Assembly (NCBI RefSeq): GCF_001647715.1
Contig: NZ_CP015600.1
Span: forward strand, 2,976,001 to 3,040,000
Source of the DNA: Pseudomonas antarctica
GTDB lineage: Bacteria; Pseudomonadota; Gammaproteobacteria; Pseudomonadales; Pseudomonadaceae
Reading direction: 5' to 3'
Length of the DNA stretch: 64,000 nucleotides
In this document: positions 57,246-64,000 of the stretch, piece by piece
How positions within the stretch are numbered: the first letter of the stretch is position 1
Layout of the letters: each line of letters starts with the position of its first letter
The notes under the pieces: generated by a model
Database searches by the model: none
Told to the model about the DNA's origin: nothing
The model's input: the letters and a program-made list of their open reading frames with translations, nothing else
Program-made: the position numbers and the translations under genes

Positions 57246-58676
57246 ATGGCACTTCACAAAACCGTAGAAACTCAAGACCAAGCCATCGAAGATGTGTATT
57301 CGAGCGGCTCGTCCCAGCACACCTTGCCCAAGTACCGTTTGCCTGATCACTCGACTACGCCGTCGGCGGCCTACAACCTGGTGCGCGATGAGCTGTTGCT
57401 TGACGGCAACTCGCGGCAGAACCTGGCGACCTTCTGCACCACGTGGGTCGAGCCCGAAGTGAAGCAGTTGATGGCCGATGCCCTCGACAAGAACATGATC
57501 GACAAGGACGAGTACCCGCAAACCGCCGAGATTGAAAACCGTTGCGTGCACATCATCGCCGACCTCTGGCATGCGCCCAAATCCTGGCAAACCGTTGGCT
57601 GTTCGACCACAGGTTCCAGTGAAGCCGCCATGCTTGGTGGCCTGGCCCTGAAGTGGAGCTGGAAGAAGCGTCGTGAAGCCGCTGGCCTGCCGACCGACAA
57701 ACCGAACTTCGTGTGCGGCCCGGTGCAGATTTGCTGGAAAAAATTCGCGCGTTATTTTGATGTGGAAATTCGTGAAGTGCCCTTGCGCGGTGACGCCTTG
57801 GGCCTGCTTCCGGCCGACCTGCGAGAATATTGCGACGAGAACACCATCGGCGTGGTCGCGACCTTGGGCGTCACCTTCACGGGTATCTACGAGCCTGTCG
57901 CCGCGTTGGCCGCCGAGTTGGACTCGATGCAGCGCGATCTCGGCCTGGATATCCCGATACATGTTGATGCGGCGAGTGGCGGGTTTATCGCCCCGTTCAT
58001 CCAGCGGACGCTGCAATGGGACTTTGTGATCGAACGGGTCAAATCGATCAACGCGTCGGGCCACAAGTACGGGCTGGCGCCGCTTGGCGTGGGCTGGGTC
58101 ATTTGGCGTTCCACCGCCGACTTGCCGGAAGAGCTGATCTTCTACGTGGATTATCTGGGCGGCAATATGGCGACCTTCGCCCTGAATTTCAGCCGGCCGG
58201 GCGGTGAAATCATTGCCCAGTACTACAACTTCCTGCGGCTCGGGCGTGATGGCTATACGCGTATTCAGCAGGCCTGCTCCGACACGGCGCAATGGCTCGC
58301 CTCGGAAATCGTCAAATTCGCCCCGCTGGAGTTGGTGTACGACGGCAAAGACGGGCTGCCGGCGGTCTGTTACAAACTCAAGGACGGCATTGACCATGGA
58401 TTCAGCCTGTATGACCTGTCCGAGCGCGTGCGCATGCGCGGTTGGCAGATCGCGTCGTACCCGCTGCCGTCAGATCGCCAGAGCGTCGTGGTGCAGCGCA
58501 TCCTGGTCCGCCATGGCGTGAGCCGCGACCTGGTGGCGCTGTTGCTTGAAGACCTGCGCAAGGCCATTGCCTACTTGCAGAAAAACCCGGTGTTGAATTC
58601 CGACGCCGGGCCGAGCTTCAGCCACGGTGCGATTGCTGAGCCGGTCATCCCGGCCGACACCCCGAACCTCGCCTGA
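57246..58676 (+). CDS. gadB: Glutamate decarboxylase
   Basis: A 476-residue PLP enzyme that converts glutamate to GABA, using a proton. The GadB start region [40 protein letters not shown], the [13 protein letters not shown] aspartate and the Schiff-base lysine in [17 protein letters not shown] are all present. AGGA precedes the ATG. Length is close to E. coli GadB (466). The next gene, an AspT-type antiporter, would export GABA in exchange for glutamate. A stable hairpin separates the two. Confidence 0.96.
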   Translation: MALHKTVETQDQAIEDVYSSGSSQHTLPKYRLPDHSTTPSAAYNLVRDELLLDGNSRQNLATFCTTWVEPEVKQLMADALDKNMIDKDEYPQTAEIENRCVHIIADLWHAPKSWQTVGCSTTGSSEAAMLGGLALKWSWKKRREAAGLPTDKPNFVCGPVQICWKKFARYFDVEIREVPLRGDALGLLPADLREYCDENTIGVVATLGVTFTGIYEPVAALAAELDSMQRDLGLDIPIHVDAASGGFIAPFIQRTLQWDFVIERVKSINASGHKYGLAPLGVGWVIWRSTADLPEELIFYVDYLGGNMATFALNFSRPGGEIIAQYYNFLRLGRDGYTRIQQACSDTAQWLASEIVKFAPLELVYDGKDGLPAVCYKLKDGIDHGFSLYDLSERVRMRGWQIASYPLPSDRQSVVVQRILVRHGVSRDLVALLLEDLRKAIAYLQKNPVLNSDAGPSFSHGAIAEPVIPADTPNLA

Positions 58677-58690
58677 ACGCATTGCATCTT

Positions 58691-58711
58691 CACCGGGCCT
58701 GAGGCCCGGTG
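58691..58711 (+). terminator. Hairpin between gadB and the antiporter
   Basis: CACCGGGCC pairs perfectly with GGCCCGGTG around TGA, followed by CCTTTAGCG. The T-run is short, so it may be a partial terminator lowering expression of the downstream antiporter, or an mRNA stabiliser. A GTG inside it is unlikely to be the antiporter's start. Confidence 0.55.
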
Positions 58712-58744
58712 CCTTTAGCGTTTCATCGCAAGGTACGAATCATC

Positions 58745-60445
58745 GTGACAGCCTTCTTCAATTTCCTGCACGACAACCCCTATATTCTGCTGTTCCTGGT
58801 GGTCGGCCTGTCCGTCTGGGTCGGGCGCGGCACCATCAAAGGTTACGGCTTGGGGGCGGTGGCCGGGGCTATCGTCATAGGCTGCGCCATTGCGACGTGG
58901 GCGTCTTACTACGGCGTGCATTTCGAGCTCGATAACTTCACCAAGAGCCTGTTTTATTACCTGTTCATGTACGGCGTAGGGTTGCGGGTCGGTCCCTCGT
59001 TTATCAATAGCCTGAAGGGCGATGGGTTGAAATTCACCTTTCTGGCGATTCTTTCGTCGTTCCTCGGCTTGGGCATCGTGGTGTTGGGGGTGAAGCTGTT
59101 GTCGCTGCCGGTGGGTGCGGCCGGCGGTATTCTTGCCGGTTCACAAACCATGTCGGCGGCCATCGGTTCGGCGGAACAAGCCATCACTTCCGGCGTCGTG
59201 CCGCTGCCACCGGGCACCACCGCCGCAGCGGCGACGGCCATGATTGCGCTGTCCTATGGCATCACTTACATCTGGGGCACGGTCGGCATCATCCTGATCT
59301 GCAAATACCTGCCGCGCTGGTGGGGAGTGGATGCACGCAAGGCGGCCAAGGCGTATGAGGTGGAGCATGGCGTGCCGAACGTTGACGACGCCGGGCTCAG
59401 TGGCTATCGGCCTTTTGACCTGCGCGCCTATCGATTGGTGAACAGTGAATGGGTGGGGCAAACCATCGCGCAGTTTCGCCAACAATTTGAGCTGTACCAG
59501 ATCGAGAATGTCGAGCGCGGCGACCAGTTGCTCGGGGCCGATCCGGCACTGGTGCTGCAACTGGGCGATATCATTGCGCTGGGGGGCAGCCTTGATGCGC
59601 TGACGGATCACATGGGCCTGATCGGGCCGGAAGTGCCGGATGCCTGGGCGCTTAATATCCCGCTGGATGAGGCGGTGATTCTGGTGACCCACCGCGACGC
59701 GATCGGCAAGCAGCTCAAGCAGTTCAGCCAGTCGTCGATTGCCGGACAGGTGCAACTGGTGGGTATCGAGCGCGGCGGCGCGCCCATTCCCGTGGGGCTG
59801 GAAACACGCCTGCAACGCTTGGATGTGATGCACCTGATCGGCCTGCGTACGGCCATCGACAAAGCCACGGCGTTACTGGGCAAGGCAGGGCGGCCGAGTA
59901 CCGCGACCGATTTGCTGACGCTATCGCTGGGTATGGTATTGGGCTTGCTGATCGGCCTGATCCAAGTGCCGGCGTTCGGTGCAGCGGTGGGCCTGGGCAA
60001 CGCGGGCGGCTTGCTGGTGTCGGGGATTATCGTGTCGTCACTGGTGTCGCGAGTGCGCTTCTTTGGCAATACACCCAACGCGGCACGCAACATTCTTGAG
60101 GACATGGGGCTGATTTTCTTTGTCGCGATCGTAGGGGTGAATGCCGGGGCTAATCTGGTTTCACAAATTAGCCCGATCATCGCGTTGAAGATCTTTGTGC
60201 TGGGCTTTGTGGCCTGCACCATTCCGCCGTTTATCGTATGGGCGGTGGGGTTTCACGTGTTCAAGATCAACCCGGCGATCCTCATGGGCGGTGTGGCGGG
60301 GGCGCGTAGCCATTCCGGGCCAGCACGTGAAGCCGCCAAGGAGATCGACAGCAGCGTGCCCTGGATCGGTTTTCCAGTGGCGTATGCGGTGTCGGGGATT
60401 TTGCTGACGGTGTTTGGCTACTTCGCGATGGTTCTCGCACGCTGA
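58745..60445 (+). CDS. AspT-type aspartate:alanine antiporter family protein
   Basis: A 566-residue member of the aspartate:alanine exchanger family. Two membrane halves (about 10-170 and 400-560) flank a central soluble part with RCK_C-like domains (about 205-370, including ENVERGDQLLGADPALVLQLGDIIALGG). Conserved GGILAGSQTMSAAIGSAE and GGVAGARSHSGPAREA face each other in the two halves. The GTG at 58745 with AAGG upstream is preferred to one in the hairpin. AspT in Tetragenococcus creates proton motive force with an aspartate decarboxylase. Here the partner is a glutamate decarboxylase, so glutamate:GABA exchange is a reasonable inference. Confidence 0.9.
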   Translation: MTAFFNFLHDNPYILLFLVVGLSVWVGRGTIKGYGLGAVAGAIVIGCAIATWASYYGVHFELDNFTKSLFYYLFMYGVGLRVGPSFINSLKGDGLKFTFLAILSSFLGLGIVVLGVKLLSLPVGAAGGILAGSQTMSAAIGSAEQAITSGVVPLPPGTTAAAATAMIALSYGITYIWGTVGIILICKYLPRWWGVDARKAAKAYEVEHGVPNVDDAGLSGYRPFDLRAYRLVNSEWVGQTIAQFRQQFELYQIENVERGDQLLGADPALVLQLGDIIALGGSLDALTDHMGLIGPEVPDAWALNIPLDEAVILVTHRDAIGKQLKQFSQSSIAGQVQLVGIERGGAPIPVGLETRLQRLDVMHLIGLRTAIDKATALLGKAGRPSTATDLLTLSLGMVLGLLIGLIQVPAFGAAVGLGNAGGLLVSGIIVSSLVSRVRFFGNTPNAARNILEDMGLIFFVAIVGVNAGANLVSQISPIIALKIFVLGFVACTIPPFIVWAVGFHVFKINPAILMGGVAGARSHSGPAREAAKEIDSSVPWIGFPVAYAVSGILLTVFGYFAMVLAR

Positions 60446-60452
60446 CGCCGAT

Positions 60453-61355
60453 TCAGGAGGCTCCAGGCACAACACACTGTGCGCACTGTCGGTCATCGGC
60501 GGTGCAGCCGGGGTCCGCCATGGCTTGCTTATAGGCCAAAGGATCAAGCAGCGCCGTATAGCAAATCAGGTGGTGATTGCACAGGGGGTTGTCTTTAATC
60601 CCGAGACTTGAAGCACCGGCGGGAATTGTCTTGGCCTGCAACAACGCGTAGTAGGCGGAGAAATGCAATATGTCACTCTTTGGGACGGTCGGCACAACAT
60701 CGCGTGCATAGTTGAAGAGGTCGTAGTTGCCGACTTGAGTCTCGAAAAAGTCCACGAACGTCTTGTTACCGGTTTTTGGCGAGGCAAACAGGCAGGCACT
60801 CGCCTTACAGCCTTGCAGGTTCAGGTCGAGGGTCAGGTAGGTTGCGAGGGCCGACCCCAGGCTGTGTCCCAACACCATCGGCGGGTTGGCCGCCGTGAGT
60901 TGGCTGATGCCGAGCGCCAGCGGCACCGGCGACGCACCGTCCGCGCCGTGGAATTGCATCGTCCGGTAGATGTCCCAAAAACCCTGATCCACCAGCCCGG
61001 CTTTCGGGTTGGGGTGGTTCATCATCAGGAAGTCGAGGTCGTCACCCCATTCCTGCGCACCGTCGGTGCCGCGTATCGCCACCACGTACTGGTCCTGGCC
61101 CTGGACGTTACGCTGGGCGACATAGCCGTAGCAGACGCGACTGCGCTGGTCGTCAGAGGCGCCGAGCATGGTCGACCTCAAGCCAAGGCCAGATATCAGG
61201 ATGTCGTCCGAGCCTGAGATAAATCCCACCACGTTCCATCCCGTTTCGTTGATGCGTGGGTCGATTCGTGGCGGAATCTGGCGAGGATTTATGTCGCACA
61301 GGTCCCAGGCGTACATCACCAGTAATGCGTAGGGGGCAGCAGAAAGTCGATCCAT
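60453..61355 (-). CDS. Class 3 lipase
   Basis: A 300-residue alpha/beta hydrolase of the class 3 (fungal-type) lipase family. The nucleophile is in VLGHSLGSALA near residue 164, the acid in NYARDVVPTVP near residue 217 and the histidine in CNHHLICY near residue 259; FAIRGTD-like VAIRGTDGAQEWGDDLDF holds the oxyanion hole. No signal peptide; it may be cytosolic or leave by another route. AAGGAG lies 6 bases before the ATG. It is convergent with the antiporter gene. Confidence 0.92.
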   Translation of the reverse strand: MDRLSAAPYALLVMYAWDLCDINPRQIPPRIDPRINETGWNVVGFISGSDDILISGLGLRSTMLGASDDQRSRVCYGYVAQRNVQGQDQYVVAIRGTDGAQEWGDDLDFLMMNHPNPKAGLVDQGFWDIYRTMQFHGADGASPVPLALGISQLTAANPPMVLGHSLGSALATYLTLDLNLQGCKASACLFASPKTGNKTFVDFFETQVGNYDLFNYARDVVPTVPKSDILHFSAYYALLQAKTIPAGASSLGIKDNPLCNHHLICYTALLDPLAYKQAMADPGCTADDRQCAQCVVPGAS

Positions 61356-61430
61356 CTCGGGCTCCTTGTGAAGTCATCACTGTGAATGAGTGAAGCACAA
61401 GATCCGTGTTAAACCTGCTGAATCCGCTAT

Positions 61431-61471
61431 AAAAAAAGCCCCGCGACCGAATGGACCGCAGGGCTAAAAAA
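61431..61471 (-). terminator. Intrinsic terminator of the efflux operon
   Basis: On the minus strand AGCCCTGCGGTCC ... GGTCGCGGGGCT forms a stem with one bulge, followed by TTTTTTTATAG. It lies about 40 bases after the OprN-like gene; A residues on the other side make it partly bidirectional. Confidence 0.85.
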
Positions 61472-61507
61472 TTGGCTGGATGCGACCAACCAAAGGAGCT
61501 CTTTACC

Positions 61508-62923
61508 TCACTTGCTGCTGGCGACGACGGTGTCCGGCTGCCAGCCACCACCGAGGGCTTTGTAGATCGCGACAATCCCGCGATACAAATCCACTTCGGC
61601 CTGTGCCTGTGAGTCTTCCGCCGCCAGGCGCTCACGTTGCGCGTCGAGCAGCACCAGAAAGTCCACCGTCCCTTCGCGATAACGGATCGCGGCAAGGTCG
61701 GCGGCGGCGCGGCTGGATTCACTTTGACGAATCAGCGAGACCAGACGCTGCTGGCGTTTGCCGTAATCACTGAAGGCATTTTCCGATTCTTCCAGAGCCA
61801 GCAATACTTGCTGCTCATACGTCGCCAGGGCGCCATCGGCCTCGGCATTCGCGCCGCGCAAACGCGCACGCACGCTGCCCAGGTCAAACGCCGCCCAGGT
61901 GATGCTCGGGCCGAGGGACCAGGCATTCGCGGCCGCCGAGCCGATCTGCGAACCGCGCCCGGCGGTAAAGCCGAGGAAGCCGCTGAGGCTGACCCGCGGG
62001 AACAGGTCCGCCTTGGCCACGCCGATACGGGCAGTAGCGGCGGCCAGTTTGCGTTCGGCACTGAGAATGTCCGGGCGACGTTGCAGCAGTTGCCCCGGGT
62101 CACCGATTGGCAACGCCTTGGCAATCGCCGGTAGGTCTTTCGGGCTCAGGTCCACGGTCAGCTTGTCGGGGCGCTGGCCGAGGAGGGTGGCGATGCGGTT
62201 ACGCTCGCGTACTTGCTCGGCTTGCAGTTGCGGCACGCTGGCTTCAACCGCCGCCAGGCGGGCATCGGCGCGCTCCACGTCGAGTTGGTCGCCGACGCCG
62301 GCATCACGCAGGCTGACGGTGATGGTGCGCGATTCCTGCTGGTTCTTCAGGTTGTCCAGGGCGATGCGTTCGCGCAGTTGAGCGCCGCGCAGTTGGCCGT
62401 AGGCGTCCACCAACTCGGCAATCATGGTGACTTGCAGTTGGTACAGGTCGGCTTCCGCCACCTGTTGGTCAGCGTCGCTGGCTTCGAGGTTGCGGCGGAT
62501 GCGGCCGAACAAGTCGACTTCCCAGGCCATGTCCAGGCCCAGGTCGTAGCGTTCGCTGTTGACGCGCTTGGTGGTCTGGCCGGGAATCTGGCCTTTGCCC
62601 ACGTCGCTGCTGGCACGGCTGGTCACCACCGGCATGATGTCGTTGGCCGCGTCATCGCGAATCGCGCGGGCGGCTCGCAGACGGGCGAACGCTACACGCA
62701 GGTCGCGGTTACCGCTCAGCGACTGGGTCACCAGTTGGTTGAGAGTAGGGTCCTCGAACTGCTGCCACCAAATGCCTTCGTACTGGGCATGGTCATAGCT
62801 TTTGGTGTCGGCGGCGGCCGTGATATTGGCAGCCGCAAGCTTCTCGGTTTTGTAGTCCGGGCCGACGGCGCAGGCGCTCAGCGCCAATACCAGCAGGCTA
62901 GGCAGGAATACTTTCACGCTCAT
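61508..62923 (-). CDS. RND efflux outer-membrane lipoprotein (OprN-like)
   Basis: A 471-residue TolC-family outer-membrane channel of the NodT group. It is a lipoprotein: signal LPSLLVLALSAC with the lipid-modified Cys18. The repeated helical barrel (AVAFARLRAARAIRDDAAND ... and a second such half) and AWEVDLFGRIRRN are family marks. Its ATG overlaps the end of the upstream RND pump gene by four bases. With the inner-membrane pump it forms the outer part of a MexEF-OprN-like drug exporter. Confidence 0.94.
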   Translation of the reverse strand: MSVKVFLPSLLVLALSACAVGPDYKTEKLAAANITAAADTKSYDHAQYEGIWWQQFEDPTLNQLVTQSLSGNRDLRVAFARLRAARAIRDDAANDIMPVVTSRASSDVGKGQIPGQTTKRVNSERYDLGLDMAWEVDLFGRIRRNLEASDADQQVAEADLYQLQVTMIAELVDAYGQLRGAQLRERIALDNLKNQQESRTITVSLRDAGVGDQLDVERADARLAAVEASVPQLQAEQVRERNRIATLLGQRPDKLTVDLSPKDLPAIAKALPIGDPGQLLQRRPDILSAERKLAAATARIGVAKADLFPRVSLSGFLGFTAGRGSQIGSAAANAWSLGPSITWAAFDLGSVRARLRGANAEADGALATYEQQVLLALEESENAFSDYGKRQQRLVSLIRQSESSRAAADLAAIRYREGTVDFLVLLDAQRERLAAEDSQAQAEVDLYRGIVAIYKALGGGWQPDTVVASSK

Positions 62924-64000
62924 TGCTGTGTCTCCAGCTTCAAGGCCTTGGCCGCTTTGCGCGCTTCGCTGCGCTCCACATAGCGACGGATCAATACGTA
63001 GAATACTGGCGTCAGCAACAGGCCGAAGAAGGTCACCCCGATCATCCCGGAGAACACCGCCACGCCCATGGCATGACGCATCTCGGCACCGGCACCGCTG
63101 GACAACACCAGTGGCACCACACCCATGATGAAGGCGAACGAGGTCATCAGGATCGGCCGCAGACGCAGACGGCAGGCTTCCAGTACCGCAGCGAGCGGAT
63201 CGAGCCCCTCGGCCTGTTTATCCTTGGCAAACTCGACGATCAGAATCGCGTTCTTACACGCCAGGCCCACCAGTACGATCAAGCCGATCTGGGTGAAGAT
63301 GTTGTTGTCGCCGCCGGAGATGATCACCCCGGTAATGGCCGACAGCAGCGTCATCGGTACGATCAGGATCACCGCCAATGGCAGGCTCCAGCTTTCGTAC
63401 TGGGCCGCCAGTACCAGGAACGCCAGCAGTACGCAGAGCGGGAACACGAACAGTGCAGTGTTGCCCGAGAGGATTTGCTGATAAGTCAGGTCGGTCCACT
63501 CGTAGGTCATGCCGTTGGGCAGTTCCTCTTTCAGCAGCTTTTCAATCGCTGCCTGGGCCTGGCCGGAGCTGTAGCCCGGTGCGGCGTTGCCGTTGATTTC
63601 GGCGGTGATAAAGCCGTTGTAGTGCATCACGCGGTCAGGGCCCGAGGTGTCGCTGACCTTGATGAAGGTCGCCAGCGGGATCATCTCGCCTTTGTTGTTA
63701 CGCACTTTCAACTGGCCGATCTGGTCTTCATCCTGGCGGAACTGCTGCTCAGCCTGCACGTTGACTTGATAGGTACGGCCGAAGCGGTTGAAGTCGTTGG
63801 CATACAACGAACCCAGGTAGATCTGCAGGGTGTCGAAGATGTCGCTGACCGCCACGCCATGGGTCTTGGCCTTTTCGCGGTCGATGGCGGCATCGACCTG
63901 GGGCACGTTGACCGTGTAGCTGGTGAACAGTCCGAACAACTCCGGCGTGGTGCGGCTCTTGGTGATGATGTTCTGCACTTCTTTGTACAGCTCGTCATAC
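62920..64000 (-). CDS. RND efflux pump, inner-membrane subunit (MexF-like; partial)
   Basis: The last about 360 residues of a hydrophobic/amphiphilic-exporter-1 family RND pump; the start lies beyond the window. Present are the second periplasmic-loop region (VPQVDAAIDREKAKTHGVAVSDIFDTLQ, YGSLYANDFNRFGRTYQV-like SLYANDFNRFG) and the last six membrane segments with ALTGVIISGGDNNIFTQIGLIVLVGLACKNAILIVEFAKD. It exports drugs with proton motive force through the OprN-like channel. The C-terminal tail RRYVERSEARKAAKALKLETQQ resembles MexF. Confidence 0.93.
   Translation of the reverse strand, partial: YDELYKEVQNIITKSRTTPELFGLFTSYTVNVPQVDAAIDREKAKTHGVAVSDIFDTLQIYLGSLYANDFNRFGRTYQVNVQAEQQFRQDEDQIGQLKVRNNKGEMIPLATFIKVSDTSGPDRVMHYNGFITAEINGNAAPGYSSGQAQAAIEKLLKEELPNGMTYEWTDLTYQQILSGNTALFVFPLCVLLAFLVLAAQYESWSLPLAVILIVPMTLLSAITGVIISGGDNNIFTQIGLIVLVGLACKNAILIVEFAKDKQAEGLDPLAAVLEACRLRLRPILMTSFAFIMGVVPLVLSSGAGAEMRHAMGVAVFSGMIGVTFFGLLLTPVFYVLIRRYVERSEARKAAKALKLETQQ

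Overview
The window is a GC-rich, densely coded chromosomal segment of a Pseudomonas, most likely of the P. fluorescens group. The evidence is the gene content (nic nicotinate cluster, OprN/MexF-type efflux, LigD/Ku, AspT beside a glutamate decarboxylase) and several copies of the REP/REPIN palindromes typical of that group. No rRNA, tRNA, CRISPR array, prophage or insertion sequence was seen. Nearly all genes look intact; the first and last are cut by the window edges.

Layout. 0-4.7 kb: end of an amino-acid ABC transporter operon, then a cysteine-dioxygenase-like cupin, a glutathione S-transferase and a 901-residue fusion of four rhodanese modules with a cystathionine-lyase-like PLP enzyme, which together look like a thiol or sulfur amino acid uptake and breakdown unit. 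4.7-18.9 kb: an aerobic nicotinate degradation cluster. It has nicC-D-E-F-T on the minus strand ending in a secreted nucleoside hydrolase, divergent nicX-nicR, then nicA-nicB (hydroxylase with a three-haem cytochrome tail), a 1.1-kb non-coding giant palindrome and a TetR regulator that may be nicS. 19-21.9 kb: gamma-glutamyltransferase, then a PnuC transporter with a NadR-type ribosylnicotinamide kinase. The nucleoside hydrolase, the nic genes and pnuC/kinase together make this stretch a pyridine-nucleotide precursor region.

21.9-37 kb: chemoreceptor, uppP, amidase, LysR regulator, three MFS exporters, azoreductase, secreted hydrolase, the ABC-F protein YbiT, a methyltransferase and a small TIGR03067-like protein. 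37-48 kb: Wzz-like chain-length protein, LpxO-like hydroxylase, the NHEJ pair ligD-ku, a PQQ sugar dehydrogenase, a TetR/DUF1348 pair with a perfect operator palindrome, and pssA. 47.7-51.6 kb: a 1284-residue protein of unknown function with an effector- or toxin-like make-up, the least explained gene here. 51.6-55.9 kb: Efe iron uptake operon (efeU-efeO-efeB plus an extra imelysin) behind a Fur-box-like site. 56-60.4 kb: AraC regulator, glutamate decarboxylase and an AspT-type antiporter, a likely decarboxylation/exchange pair. 60.4-64 kb: class 3 lipase and the end of a MexEF-OprN-like RND efflux operon.

The strongest leads for new biology are the rhodanese-lyase fusion operon, the nucleoside hydrolase built into the nic operon, paired repeat motifs in the nic control regions, the nested 1.1-kb palindrome, and the 1284-residue orphan protein. 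All functional statements rest on reading motifs by eye; no database search was run.
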